Numbered from the stretch's first letter, positions 17,607 to 27,340 are shown. The stretch is DNA of 64,000 bases from CBDCYS01 sp965226245 (GCA_965226245.1 CBDDCL010000015.1:806001-870000); one strand, 5' to 3'. The notes: a model not told the origin generated them from the letters alone. Numbers and translations: made by a program.

Positions 17607-20075
17607 ATGAAAAAAAATAAACTGACCAAAAGAGAAGCACTGAAAAAAAGAACTCTAGTTCTGATAACGCTGGCGGGTTTTTGGTTGCTGCCGATGTTGG
17701 TTTCAGGACAGGGGGGGGCCACGCTTTCCGGCCGGATTACCGGTCCCAACGGCGATAGCGTTCCCTCAGTCACCGTGCGGCTTTACGGCCGCAACAGCAA
17801 TGCCGCTTTCGCTGCCGAGAGCGGCGCCGACGGCCGATACCGATTCACGGGCATTCCAGCCGGGGAGTATTTACTCGAAGGGGAAGATCCGTCGTCGACC
17901 CTGGGCGCCTCGGAAAACCTGACCGTGGATGCTGGCGGGGAACTAAGCCACGATATCCAGCTCCGAATTCGCGGCGTTCGCACCGAGGTTCAGGTCACGG
18001 CCTCGGGCACCCCATTGTCACTGCAAGAAGTCGCCAAAGCAAGCGATGTCGTCGATGGGGATCAGATCAGCCGGCGGGCGGAATATTCGATCGCCGAGGC
18101 GCTCCGCACCGTGCCCGGCGTGCGCGTCCGGCAGCTCCGCGGCCCGGGCAGTCAGATCACGATACAGGTCCGCGGGATGCGCCACTACGACACGGCTCTC
18201 TTGATAGATGGCTTGCGGTTCCGTGACGCCGCCGGGACCCAAGGATCCGCTACACCCTTCCTCCAAGACATGCTGGTCGTCGACAGTGATCGCATCGAGT
18301 TTTTGCGAGGCTCGGGGTCGTCTCTTTACGGGTCGCACGCCATGGGCGGGGTGATCAACATTGTCAGCAGCCGGGGCGGCGGCCGCACGCACGGCGAGAT
18401 TTCGGCCGAAGGAGGAGGATTGGGATTCTCTCGCGGCGTGGCCCGCGCTGGAGGGGGCCTCGGCGGCTCCGGCCAGTTTGTCTATAGCGGCGGGATCACG
18501 CATCTCAATGTCACCGAAGGCATCGACGGCTTTGATCCCTACCGCAACACAAGCGGACAAGGATACGCCCGCTACCACTTCACGCCAGCGGTATCACTCA
18601 CTGGCCGCGTCTATGGAGGCGACTCATTCGGGGCGCTGAACGAGAGCCCGACCTTTGACGATGCGGTGATCGCGAATCACCCGCTCAGCGGCCCGGTTCG
18701 CGCAATCGGGCTCCCGGAAAGCGAGCTGCGGCGGTTTGAGAACGAGCAACCCTTTAACCCTGGCCAAGCGACGTTCATACAGGGTTTCAATGATCCGGAT
18801 AATCACCGCGCTGGATCTTTCTTCGCCGGAGCCTTGGTGTTCCAGCACGAGTTGAGCCCCACAAGTTCCTACCGGGTCAGCTACCACGGAGTCGACACAA
18901 ACCGTTCTTCCCGGGACGGCCCCGCGGGGCGCAGCTTCTTCGACCCCGAGTTCAGCAACGACGGGCGATTCGACGGACGCACGGACACGCTCCAAGCGCG
19001 GACCGATCATCGTCTGGGAGAAATCCATCTCGTCACGCTCGGCTACGAGTACGAGCGCGAAGAGTACCTCAACGTCAATACCGACGAAAACCCCGACCTG
19101 GCCTTGCGCGACAACAGCAGCGTGCGAATCAAGCAAAACAGTCATTCCGTGTTCGCCCAGGACCAGCTCCGGCTGCTCGACGGGCGGCTGCAGATCGGTC
19201 TGTCGGGGCGGGTGCAGACGTTCCAGCTCGATGAGCCAAGGTTTAGCGGGGATTCCAACCCTTATCGCGGCTCGCAACTCAGCTCTCCCAAAACCGCTCT
19301 GACAGGCGACGGGGCCATCGCATATTTCTTCCGCTCCAGCGGTACGAAGGTGCGCGCGCATGCCGGCAACGCCTATCGCTCACCGTCTTCGTTCGAGCGG
19401 CTCGGCGCTTCTTTCTTCGCCGGTATCGCCAGTTTCTGGGGCGATCCGCGGCTGAGGCCGGAGCGCTCAGTCGCTCTCGACGCGGGAATTGACCAGTGGC
19501 TTTGGGGATCGCGGCTGAGGCTCAGCGGCTCGTATTTCTACACGGCGCTGCAGGAGATCATTGTCTTCGACTTCGGAATTATCGACCCCGCAACCGATCC
19601 TTTCGGGCGGTTCGGCGGATACCGCAGTACGGGCGGCGGGCTCACGCGCGGCGGCGAATTCAGCGCCTCGCTCGCCCCGACCGCGGGGCTGAACATTGTG
19701 GCCTCCTACACCTATACGAACTCCGCATCGCGGCGGCCCACGATTTCCAGCGAGGCATTTTTCAAGACGCTGGGAGTCTCCGGCCACATGTTCACCATGA
19801 CCGCCACGCAGCGCATCGGACGCCGTTTCGATGTGACCTTCGACTTGTTTGCCGCCAGTGACTACCCGCTGCAACTGTTCGGTTCGGACCGCCGCCTGGC
19901 CTTTGACGGGCCCATCAAGGCGGACGTTGTGACGAGTTACTCCATCCCCGTGGGCGAGGGGCGGGAGTTGCGGCTCTACGGCAAACTCGAGAATGTCTTC
20001 GACCGAACCTACTTCGAAAACGGTTTCGCCACACCGGGTATCTGGGGAATCGGCGGCCTGAAGTTCAGGTTTTAA
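17607..20075 (+). CDS. TonB-dependent receptor, BtuB-like, under B12 riboswitch
   Basis: The start at ATG 17607 is chosen because GGAGG/AAGGGG lie just upstream and a basic signal peptide follows (MKKNKLTKREALKKR, then VLITLAGFWLLPMLVSG). That gives 822 residues; a start at 17535 would add 24 non-signal residues. Residues about 38-115 are a carboxypeptidase-regulatory-like beta-sandwich (GRITGPNGDSVPSVTVRLYG). A plug domain follows (about 130-260; ADALRT-type AEALRTVPGVRVRQ, YGSHAMGGVINIVSS). The outer-membrane barrel extends to a terminal Phe (GLKFRF), the usual BAM signal. The upstream cobalamin riboswitch points to cobalamin or a related corrinoid as ligand. No btuCDF genes are adjacent. 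Confidence 0.92.
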   Translation: MKKNKLTKREALKKRTLVLITLAGFWLLPMLVSGQGGATLSGRITGPNGDSVPSVTVRLYGRNSNAAFAAESGADGRYRFTGIPAGEYLLEGEDPSSTLGASENLTVDAGGELSHDIQLRIRGVRTEVQVTASGTPLSLQEVAKASDVVDGDQISRRAEYSIAEALRTVPGVRVRQLRGPGSQITIQVRGMRHYDTALLIDGLRFRDAAGTQGSATPFLQDMLVVDSDRIEFLRGSGSSLYGSHAMGGVINIVSSRGGGRTHGEISAEGGGLGFSRGVARAGGGLGGSGQFVYSGGITHLNVTEGIDGFDPYRNTSGQGYARYHFTPAVSLTGRVYGGDSFGALNESPTFDDAVIANHPLSGPVRAIGLPESELRRFENEQPFNPGQATFIQGFNDPDNHRAGSFFAGALVFQHELSPTSSYRVSYHGVDTNRSSRDGPAGRSFFDPEFSNDGRFDGRTDTLQARTDHRLGEIHLVTLGYEYEREEYLNVNTDENPDLALRDNSSVRIKQNSHSVFAQDQLRLLDGRLQIGLSGRVQTFQLDEPRFSGDSNPYRGSQLSSPKTALTGDGAIAYFFRSSGTKVRAHAGNAYRSPSSFERLGASFFAGIASFWGDPRLRPERSVALDAGIDQWLWGSRLRLSGSYFYTALQEIIVFDFGIIDPATDPFGRFGGYRSTGGGLTRGGEFSASLAPTAGLNIVASYTYTNSASRRPTISSEAFFKTLGVSGHMFTMTATQRIGRRFDVTFDLFAASDYPLQLFGSDRRLAFDGPIKADVVTSYSIPVGEGRELRLYGKLENVFDRTYFENGFATPGIWGIGGLKFRF

Positions 20076-20184
20076 CGGGAGGGCTGAGGAATCTGTTCCC
20101 AGAACAGATCGGCAGGATTTAGCCGAACAGCTAGCTCCTAGCGAGCTGCTCCCTTGGATTAGAGGCTGTGAAAAAACAGCGAGC

Positions 20185-20214
20185 GGCCGCTCCTGACGGT
20201 CACGGCTCGGATCT
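20185..20214 (+). repeat. Dispersed REP-like repeat, copy 2
   Basis: GGCCGCTCCTGACGGTCACG followed by GCTCGGATCT is a slightly diverged copy of the core at 5329-5354. It lies between the ends of two convergent genes (TonB receptor and the secreted protein). Confidence 0.55.
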
Positions 20215-21439
20215 AATCCGCCCTGGATCGCCGTGGCTGAATACTCCCGACCATCTTCTCCACCGCATTCGACACTTGCCGGGGCTGAAGGATCTTATAC
20301 TCGGTCCCCTTCAGCGTTTTGACAGCGTTGCCAAGCATTCCGCGCCAGGGGTACCGGGTCGAGTTCAGATAAAAAACAGGGGCTCCCGGGTTCGTCAGCG
20401 GCGCCAGGGTTTCCTTCGGTATTTTCTTCCCGAGACGAATGTCCGACCCCACGAAAACGTAAGCGTCCGCTTCCTTGTCACCTCCCACTTCCTCAGCTAA
20501 CAGCTTGGCAAGGAACTCCTGTTCCTTCGTCTTGCCGAGCTGCTCGAAGGCGACCGTCACCGGCGTCAAGCCCCGCAACCCCGCGCCCAAGGCCGGAAAG
20601 TTGATCGAGTCCGAATAGTCCTGCTGGTAGAGAATCTGCTGCTCCTCCAAACTGAACGCCGCGAGCGAAAACTCGACGAGCGAAGGATTCCGCGAAAGGC
20701 TTCGCAAAATGGCGACAAGACGCGAGTACTGCCACAGCCGAATCGTCACTTGCCGCCGCCGCCGGAGGTCCATGCTCACCAGCAACTTGATTCGCAACTT
20801 CTTGTCCGCGGGCCCGCCGCGAACGGATAGTTCTTGGCGAAAAAGGAAAACAACCGACGGGGCCACTTCTCCTGGTCTGAGGATCAGCGGCACGCCGCGG
20901 TCTTTCCTCGAAAGCTTGGCCTCGACCGTCCAGCTCTGGCTGCAAAATCGGCCGAAGCGGTCGCGAAGCTGCCATTGAATGTCGTACTTGCCCTCCCCCA
21001 GCGCCAATGAGCCGCTGAGCTCGAGCACGCCTCGCCGATCCGGGAGCGCCCGCCTTTGAACCTCCCGGTTTAACGAAACCGGCTCACGGCCCTCCACCGA
21101 AACAGGACGAACCGTCACGGAAATCAGCAGTTCGTTCGCGGGGCCGGCCAGGTCGCGAATCGGGATCGCTATCAAATATCCCGAGAGAAACCTGAATTCG
21201 AATCCTAAGAACGGCTTGAAGGCCCGCGCGCGGCAGCGAATCTCCCCGGGCTCGGGCAGGTCGCCTGGAAACGGCCCGGCAAGAAAGGGGGGAACGGCGT
21301 CCGTGGAAGCGTTAGCGTCAGTGGGCGAGCTCGGCGGCGAATCTGTCTGGGCTACGCCAGACGGTGCCAGCAGCAGAATCGCCAGCGGGATCGCAACGCC
21401 GAGGCGCCCGAAAATCCGCGTTTTTTTTAGAACGTTCAT
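20213..21439 (-). CDS. Secreted protein of unknown function
   Basis: From the ATG at 21439 (408 residues) the protein begins with a signal peptide (MNVLKKTRIFGRLGVAIPLA, then ILLLAPSGVAQ). A start 16 residues upstream is possible but would put basic residues ahead of the signal. A Pro/Ser-rich linker is followed by a region of beta-sandwich character, then a C-terminal part with ADAYVFVGSDIRLGKKIPKE and APVFYLNSTRYPWRGMLG. This resembles secreted proteins of unknown function in Acidobacteria, some related to VWA-type proteins, but I cannot assign a family with confidence. Convergent with the TonB receptor. Confidence 0.7.
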   Translation of the reverse strand: MNVLKKTRIFGRLGVAIPLAILLLAPSGVAQTDSPPSSPTDANASTDAVPPFLAGPFPGDLPEPGEIRCRARAFKPFLGFEFRFLSGYLIAIPIRDLAGPANELLISVTVRPVSVEGREPVSLNREVQRRALPDRRGVLELSGSLALGEGKYDIQWQLRDRFGRFCSQSWTVEAKLSRKDRGVPLILRPGEVAPSVVFLFRQELSVRGGPADKKLRIKLLVSMDLRRRRQVTIRLWQYSRLVAILRSLSRNPSLVEFSLAAFSLEEQQILYQQDYSDSINFPALGAGLRGLTPVTVAFEQLGKTKEQEFLAKLLAEEVGGDKEADAYVFVGSDIRLGKKIPKETLAPLTNPGAPVFYLNSTRYPWRGMLGNAVKTLKGTEYKILQPRQVSNAVEKMVGSIQPRRSRAD

Positions 21440-21802
21440 TCGGCGTCCCCTAAACCGCCAATGACTCTTTCGTACCCGGCCGCGCAACGGACTCGCCCCC
21501 CGGACCTCGATACCTCGACGCGGCAGTGGCCGCTATGTCCCTTTGATATTGCCATACGGCACACCCCGAGGGGCGTTCGCAGCCACACATGCCGAGCCGG
21601 ACTCCGCGCCCTACCCCAAGCTTTCACGCTTTTGCAACTTCGTCCATCGGCGGATTGGCCGGGCCGGCGGAACCTGCCGCCGGCGCGCCTTCAGGGGCGC
21701 CGTCGCGGGTGATGTCCTAAATGTGCGTTGCCGCTGAAATCCAGGTATTGTACTAACAGTGTGTTGCTGCAGGCAGAACCGGCGTCACTGAAAATCTGAG
21801 TT
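21440..21802. other. Intergenic region, nothing recognised
   Basis: This 363-bp stretch lies between the start of the secreted-protein gene and a proline-rich mini-ORF. It has GC-rich inverted segments (for example GGCGGAACCTGCCGCC near 21668) but no convincing gene, RNA or mobile-element end. Confidence 0.3.
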
Positions 21803-21910
21803 TCATTCTGGGGGAGGCGGCGGTGGTGGTGGTGGAGTCCACGGGCGTGGAGGGGGGCCACCCCTGGTCTCGTCGGGCGGCGATGGCGATGGCGGATCCG
21901 GCCTAGGCAT
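21803..21910 (-). CDS. Proline-rich mini-protein (35 aa), tentative
   Basis: An ATG at 21910, 16 nt after the stop of the SLATT-like gene and preceded by AGAAGGTC, opens a 35-codon frame. It is about 60% proline, begins MPRPDPPSPSPPDETRGG and ends with a run of nine prolines and a Glu. It is not recognised as any family. The spacing and start context suggest translation with the upstream gene, but the sequence could equally be a chance GC-rich frame. Polyproline runs require EF-P for translation. Confidence 0.35.
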   Translation of the reverse strand: MPRPDPPSPSPPDETRGGPPPRPWTPPPPPPPPPE

Positions 21911-21926
21911 GGGGAAGACCTTCTAT

Positions 21927-22463
21927 CTATTGGGACGGAAGCCACAGCCGATCAGCCGGGATGGTCCGCTCGATCTCCTCTTGGTCCTTCAGGAGTTTCT
22001 TTTGGTTCTGGTATGCATCCCCTTCCAGTTCTAGTGCCCGGAAGCGGTCCGACAACTCCGAAGCTTTCTCCAGGCGATCTTCGTCTATGCGTTCGGCGGC
22101 CCTCATCTTCGACACGAGCGACTCAATACGGTAGAACAGCTCCAAGTAGCCGTAGTGGAGTTTGGAGTAACGGTCCAACCTATCGGGGATGCGTAGGACC
22201 GGACGGAGCACGGAAATGATCGCTGTCGTAGCTACAAGCGTACCGAGAACCCAAGTCCCTTCATCACTCCTCCATACAGCAAGACTTATAAACGCACCTG
22301 AGGCTGTCAGAGCAACTGCGATGTCGGCGACCAGGTTGCAGGTTTTGAGCGTACGTAGACGTCGCGCGTAGTACCGCGCGTTCATGAGTGATGTGCGGTA
22401 GAAATCATGGAGCGCGGCCACGCGAGCCTGGGTCGGCGTGTAATCGTAGATCGTGTGCTCCAC
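21927..22463 (-). CDS. SLATT-like two-TM protein, candidate membrane effector
   Basis: This 178-residue protein starts at GTG 22463. An amphipathic N-terminus (LHDFYRTSLMNARYYARRLR) leads into two close hydrophobic helices (CNLVADIAVALTASGAFISL and WVLGTLVATTAIISVLRPVL). A charged helical C-terminal half follows, probably coiled-coil (LEKASELSDRFRALELEGDA). This is the architecture of SLATT domains, two-TM proteins that accompany SMODS/SLOG sensors and are thought to be pore-forming effectors. Here no nucleotidyltransferase or SLOG gene is adjacent. I assign the family from architecture, with moderate confidence. The neighbouring nfo gene is divergent. Confidence 0.55.
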   Translation of the reverse strand: MEHTIYDYTPTQARVAALHDFYRTSLMNARYYARRLRTLKTCNLVADIAVALTASGAFISLAVWRSDEGTWVLGTLVATTAIISVLRPVLRIPDRLDRYSKLHYGYLELFYRIESLVSKMRAAERIDEDRLEKASELSDRFRALELEGDAYQNQKKLLKDQEEIERTIPADRLWLPSQ

Positions 22464-22681
22464 GCCCTTATTGTATCAGTCCGGGGATTTACGGCCCTAA
22501 TAATTCGCACATCGTCGACACGTGATTCCCCTACTGGATGAACTCGACAAGCTGAAGGACCGAACATGATCCGCTGGCGGCCCGCAATCGCGAGGTCGCC
22601 ACCAGGAGCAACTCACTGTTAGGACACTACCCCGCCGCGGCAGCCGGCCGAGGGGTATTTGCTACGATCAAGCTTGTTCCC

Positions 22682-23584
22682 GTGTCTCGCTCGGCGGCGA
22701 AAAATCGTCCTCGCATCGGCGTCCACGCCTCGATCGCGGGATCGCTGGAGCGGGCGGCGGACAAGGCCTTCTCGCTGGGTTGTGAAGCTTTCCAGATCTT
22801 CTCGAGCAGCCCGCGCATGTGGCGGGCGGCGAAGCTCGATCCAGCGGCGGTGAGCCGTTTTAAAGATGCCAGGGAACGGCACGGCCTCGCACCTCTGCTG
22901 ACCCACGGGAGCTATCTGGTCAACATGGCGTCGGCCGACCGCGTCATCAGGCGGAAGTCGATACGGGCGTTTCGAGCAGAGCTACAGCGAACCGTTATCG
23001 TGGGGGCGGACTACGTCGTAATCCATCCCGGCAGCCACAAAGGCCAAACTCTCGGCGAAGCGATCCAGGTTTTGAGCGAATCGATCGCTCAGGCAAGCAA
23101 GGGGTTCTGCTGGGAGGGCCTGGAATTGCTGCTCGAAAACACCGCCGGCGGTGGACAGACGATGGGACGCGATTTCTGGGAGCTGGCCGAGATCAAGGCG
23201 CGGGTGCAAGAACGGGTTTCGATCCCGCTCGGGTTTTGCATCGACACCGCGCACTGCTACGCGGCTGGGTTTGACATCGCCACGGAGGCCGGCTTCACCC
23301 AGACTCTGCGGAAGATCGACAAAACGATCGGGATCAACAACGTGAAAGCGATCCACGCCAACGACTCGAAAACCCCTCTCGGCTCGCGGCTGGATCGTCA
23401 CGAGCACATCGGCCGCGGAGGCATCGGACGCGAAGGGTTTCGGCGCATGCTGCACCACCCGAGATTGCGGCGCGTGCCGTTCATTCTCGAGACCCCGAAC
23501 GATGAGCGTGGCGGCTATGAAATGGACGTGGCCGAGTTGAAGACTCTGTTGAGGCGCCGGCCACGGAGCCGACAGGGTCACTGA
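22682..23584 (+). CDS. nfo: Endonuclease IV (AP endonuclease)
   Basis: This 300-residue protein starts at GTG 22682. Zinc-ligand motifs of the family are all present: GVHASIAGSLERA (His), VIHPGSHKGQ, LLLENTAGGG (Glu), GFCIDTAHCYAAGFD, AIHANDSKTPLGSRLDRHEH and FILETP. The enzyme cuts at abasic sites in base-excision repair in the cytoplasm. The length is normal. It is followed 48 bp later by leuS on the same strand, so cotranscription is possible. Confidence 0.93.
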   Translation: MSRSAAKNRPRIGVHASIAGSLERAADKAFSLGCEAFQIFSSSPRMWRAAKLDPAAVSRFKDARERHGLAPLLTHGSYLVNMASADRVIRRKSIRAFRAELQRTVIVGADYVVIHPGSHKGQTLGEAIQVLSESIAQASKGFCWEGLELLLENTAGGGQTMGRDFWELAEIKARVQERVSIPLGFCIDTAHCYAAGFDIATEAGFTQTLRKIDKTIGINNVKAIHANDSKTPLGSRLDRHEHIGRGGIGREGFRRMLHHPRLRRVPFILETPNDERGGYEMDVAELKTLLRRRPRSRQGH

Positions 23585-23632
23585 CCTGCATCTACGCTAA
23601 ACAGGGTCTAGGCGGGGAATAGAAAGTTTCAC

Positions 23633-26077
23633 ATGCCAGAGAAGCGATACAACCCGAAAGAGCTGGAAACCAAGTGGGAGAAGGTTTGGGCCGAATCCGG
23701 CATCTATCGCACGGACGAGGACCTCTCCAAACCCAAATACTACGTCCTTGAGATGCTGCCCTATCCCAGCGGCACGCTTCACATCGGCCATATCCGCAAC
23801 TACTCGATCGGCGATGCGCTGGCGCGTTACAAACGGATGCGCGGGTTCCGGGTACTCCACCCGATGGGTTGGGACTCTTTTGGCCTGCCGGCGGAAAACG
23901 CGGCGATCCAGAACAAGCGGGATCCCGGCGAATGGACAAGATTCAACATTGAGGAAATGAAGCGCCAGCACCGCCGCTTCGGGTTCAGCTACGACTGGTC
24001 AACCGAGATTTCGAGCTGCGACCCCGAGTACTACCGCTGGAACCAGTGGTTCTTCCTCAAGATGCACGAGCGAGGCCTTGCCTACCGCAAAAAGGCCCAG
24101 GTGAACTGGTGCAACGAATGCCAGACCGTGCTCGCGAACGAACAGGTGGTCGATGGTTGTTGCTGGCGTCATGAAGATACCCTGGTCGGGCAGCGGGCGC
24201 TGGATCAATGGTTCCTGAAAACCACCGCATTCGCCGACGAGTTGCTCGAAGATCTGGAGGAACTCAAGGGAGGCTGGCCGGACCGCGTTCTAACCATGCA
24301 GCGCAACTGGATCGGCCGCTCCGAAGGTACGCACATTGATTTTCGGCTCGAAGAAACCGCCGAAACCTTTCGCGTCTTTACCACCCGCGTCGATACGATC
24401 TACGGCGCAACCTGCGCAATCCTGGCTCCCGAGCATCCGTTCGTCGAGCGCTTCGGACTGGGCGAAAAAGCACGCGAGATGATCCGGTTGCGCGCGGCGC
24501 AAGACCCGGCTGACCTTCAGAAAGAGGGTTTCTTTACGGGGCACTACGCCATCAATCCTTACAGCGAAGAGCGCGTGCCGCTGTGGGTCGCCAACTTCGT
24601 CCTCATGGAGTATGGCGCCGGGGCCATCATGGCGGTGCCAGCCCACGACCAGCGTGATTTCGAGTTTTGCAAGAAATACGGCATTGCGATCGAGCCGGTG
24701 ATTCGGCCCGCCGACGGCGATCTGGCGGACGCCGCCACGATGGAAGAAGCTTTCGAGGAGTACGGAGTCGTCGAAAACTCCGGCCCTTTTAACGGTCTGG
24801 CGACCCAAGAGGCCAAGCAGAAAATGACGGCTTGGGGCGCTGAGCGCAGATTCGCCGAGGGGGCGATTACGTATCGCCTGAAAGATTGGGGCATCTCCCG
24901 CCAGCGCTACTGGGGTACGCCAATTCCGATGATTCACTGTGAAAAGTGCGGAACCGTGCCGGTACCTGAAAACCAATTGCCGGTCTTGCTTCCATCGAAT
25001 ATCGAGCTTACCGGCAGCGGTCAGTCTCCGCTTTGCGGCGCCGACGAGTTTGTCAACGCCGACTGCCCGCGCTGCGGCGGCAAGGCCCGGCGGGAGTGCG
25101 ACACGATGGACACGTTTGTCGACTCCTCCTGGTATTTCTATCGCTACTGTGATCCGAAAAACGACAAAGCGCCCTTCGACGCGGAGAAGGTCGCCGCCTG
25201 GTTTCCGATCGATCAGTACATCGGAGGCGTCGAGCACGCCGTGCTGCATTTGATCTACGCCCGATTCTTTACCAAAGTCATGCGTGATTTAGGCTTGATC
25301 ACTTGGAATGAACCGGCCAAACGCTTGTTTACGCAGGGCATGGTCATTCGTGACGGCGCCAAGATGTCGAAGAGCAAGGGCAACGTCATCGGAGCTGACG
25401 AGGCTGTCGAACAACACGGCGCTGACACCCTTCGCATCTTCTGCCTGTTTGCCGCTCCCCCGGAAAAGGACGTCGATTGGCGCGACGCCGGCGTGGACGG
25501 CATGTACCGCTTCCTGGGCCGGGTCTATCGCTTTGTGACACGGCACGCCGGTGACGGCCGGGGGGGAAACAGTGTGCCGGCGAACGACGCGGATCGCGCG
25601 ATCCTGAGAAAGCTGCATCAGACGATTCAGAAAGTGACCAGCGATTTTGAAACACGCTGGCACTTCAACACCTCCTTGGCCGCCATCATGGAGCTGACGA
25701 ATGACCTGTACACCCGCGAGGCGGAGCTGTCGCCCGGTTTGTTGCAAGATGTTCTGCCGAAGCTAGTCCTGCTGCTGGGGCCGTTTGCGCCCTATATCGC
25801 CGAGGATCTGTGGGAAGAGCTGGGCCGGAAAGGGCCGGTCTTGCACGTCCGCTGGCCGGAGTTCGATCCCGAGCTGGCGAAGGAAGGTCTGGTCACCGTG
25901 ATCGTCCAAGTGAACGGGAAACTTCGTTCACGGCTTGAAGTGGCGCGCGGCACCGAGAAGTCCGAACTCGAACGCCTCGCAAGAGAAGACCCCAAGATTG
26001 TTCCCTATCTCGACGGCAAGACGATTCGCAAGGTGATCGTGGTGCCGGATAAACTGGTCAACTTCGCCGTGGGCTAG
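23633..26077 (+). CDS. leuS: Leucyl-tRNA synthetase
   Basis: This 814-residue class I synthetase charges tRNA-Leu. It shows the HIGH box in PYPSGTLHIGHIRNY (HIGH at residues 50-53) and KMSKS at 577-581 (GAKMSKSKGNV). The CP1 editing domain carries the TTRVDTIYGAT threonine-rich motif and GAIMAVPAHDQRD. Near 440 a zinc-ribbon-like CEKCG and ADCPRCG pair is present. The length matches bacterial LeuRS (about 820-870). Confidence 0.97.
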   Translation: MPEKRYNPKELETKWEKVWAESGIYRTDEDLSKPKYYVLEMLPYPSGTLHIGHIRNYSIGDALARYKRMRGFRVLHPMGWDSFGLPAENAAIQNKRDPGEWTRFNIEEMKRQHRRFGFSYDWSTEISSCDPEYYRWNQWFFLKMHERGLAYRKKAQVNWCNECQTVLANEQVVDGCCWRHEDTLVGQRALDQWFLKTTAFADELLEDLEELKGGWPDRVLTMQRNWIGRSEGTHIDFRLEETAETFRVFTTRVDTIYGATCAILAPEHPFVERFGLGEKAREMIRLRAAQDPADLQKEGFFTGHYAINPYSEERVPLWVANFVLMEYGAGAIMAVPAHDQRDFEFCKKYGIAIEPVIRPADGDLADAATMEEAFEEYGVVENSGPFNGLATQEAKQKMTAWGAERRFAEGAITYRLKDWGISRQRYWGTPIPMIHCEKCGTVPVPENQLPVLLPSNIELTGSGQSPLCGADEFVNADCPRCGGKARRECDTMDTFVDSSWYFYRYCDPKNDKAPFDAEKVAAWFPIDQYIGGVEHAVLHLIYARFFTKVMRDLGLITWNEPAKRLFTQGMVIRDGAKMSKSKGNVIGADEAVEQHGADTLRIFCLFAAPPEKDVDWRDAGVDGMYRFLGRVYRFVTRHAGDGRGGNSVPANDADRAILRKLHQTIQKVTSDFETRWHFNTSLAAIMELTNDLYTREAELSPGLLQDVLPKLVLLLGPFAPYIAEDLWEELGRKGPVLHVRWPEFDPELAKEGLVTVIVQVNGKLRSRLEVARGTEKSELERLAREDPKIVPYLDGKTIRKVIVVPDKLVNFAVG

Positions 26078-26162
26078 AGCTAGAATCGACTTCCGTCATT
26101 TCGACCCTCTATTGTCAAATCCTTGCCAGACGTAACAGAAAGCTCGGAAAGCAACATCAGAG

Positions 26163-26182
26163 CCCCAGGCGGCAGCCTGGGG
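26163..26182. repeat. Perfect 8-bp-stem hairpin after leuS
   Basis: CCCCAGGC-GGCA-GCCTGGGG forms a strong hairpin 85 nt after the leuS stop. No T-run follows. It may be a transcript end or one of the hairpin repeats seen elsewhere here. Confidence 0.5.
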
Positions 26183-26243
26183 TCAAGTCCGCCAATCCCA
26201 ACACGCCATCAGAGATCTGCGTAAATAGAATCTGCGTAAGTCT

Positions 26244-27200
26244 GTGTCATACGTGGACCCAAACCCGAAAGCCGCCGCCATTCTCAACCCGCGAGCCGCC
26301 GGCGGACGTGCGGCGAAACTCTGGCCAAAAATCTCAGAGGTTCTCGAGCAGCGCCTGGGAACAGTCAAACCCCTCTTCACCGAACGCCCCGATCACGCCA
26401 CGGAGCTGACTCGCCAAGCACTTGAACAGGGCTACGACCTGATCATCGCCGTCGGCGGGGATGGCACGGCGAACGAAGTCGCCAACGGCTTCCTCAACGA
26501 TGACGAACCCATTAACCCAAACGCTAAGGTCGGTTTCATCCCGGTCGGCACCGGCGGCGACTTGCAGCGAACTCTCGGAATCTCCTCGGACGTCGATGAA
26601 GCTGCCGAGACAATCGCCACCGGTGTCCCCTGGCCGATCGACCTTGGCAAGGCAACCCTGGTCAGCCATGAGGGCAAGCCACTGAGCCGTTACTTCGTCA
26701 ATCTGCTGAGCTTCGGCATGGGCGGCGATGTCTCGGTCCGCGCCAAGAAGAATGTCTTCAGCGGACTGAGCGGCAAACTTGCATTCCTTTACGCCACGGC
26801 CGCCGTGTTCCTGACCTATCGAGGGAAAAAAGTCCGGGTCGTTCTAGACGGAAACCCGCTTTCCAAGGAACTCCTGGTCACAAACATAGCGATCGGCAAC
26901 GGACGCTACCACGGCGGAGGAATGCAGCCCTGCCCGCGCGCCGTGATGGACGACGGGCTGCTCGAAGTTACCACCATCCGGCGCCTCGGCATGTTCGAGT
27001 TCATCCGCGACTTACCGGTGCTCTACTCCGACGACGTGTATCAACACCCCAAAGTCGATCATTTTCGTGCTACCCGTATCCGTGCCGAGTCCGATGAAAT
27101 CACCCGCATCGAAGTCGATGGCGAGGGGCTGGGGCGGTTGCCGCTAGAGATAACAGTTCTCCCTCGCATTTTGACCGTTCTGGTTCCCGGCCGCCGCTGA
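26244..27200 (+). CDS. Diacylglycerol kinase-like lipid kinase (DagK/YegS family)
   Basis: This 318-residue protein starts at GTG 26244. It has the family nucleotide-binding motif AVGGDGTANEVANG (GGDGT at residues 71-75), preceded by the ILNPRAAGG phosphate loop. The GNGRYHGGGMQPCPRAVMDD motif of the lipid-binding half lies near 215. Such enzymes phosphorylate diacylglycerol, sphingosine-like lipids or undecaprenol at the membrane surface; the substrate cannot be fixed from sequence. The length is normal (about 300). Confidence 0.88.
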   Translation: MSYVDPNPKAAAILNPRAAGGRAAKLWPKISEVLEQRLGTVKPLFTERPDHATELTRQALEQGYDLIIAVGGDGTANEVANGFLNDDEPINPNAKVGFIPVGTGGDLQRTLGISSDVDEAAETIATGVPWPIDLGKATLVSHEGKPLSRYFVNLLSFGMGGDVSVRAKKNVFSGLSGKLAFLYATAAVFLTYRGKKVRVVLDGNPLSKELLVTNIAIGNGRYHGGGMQPCPRAVMDDGLLEVTTIRRLGMFEFIRDLPVLYSDDVYQHPKVDHFRATRIRAESDEITRIEVDGEGLGRLPLEITVLPRILTVLVPGRR

Positions 27201-27340
27201 TAAACACCTGAGCAGACCGTCCTTGGACTAAACTGTTACCTATGTACCGGTCTGCTCACGCGAAGCAGCGATGGTGACCGACAAGAGTGCGTGCTCTCCG
27301 CTGGCGTCGGCCCGCTCGCCAATGCAATAAGATACCTCTT

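Noticed and set aside
21691..21945. 84-codon His/Arg-rich minus-strand frame
   Set aside because: Overlaps the end of the SLATT-like gene in another frame; the proline-rich frame with a better start was preferred, itself only tentative.
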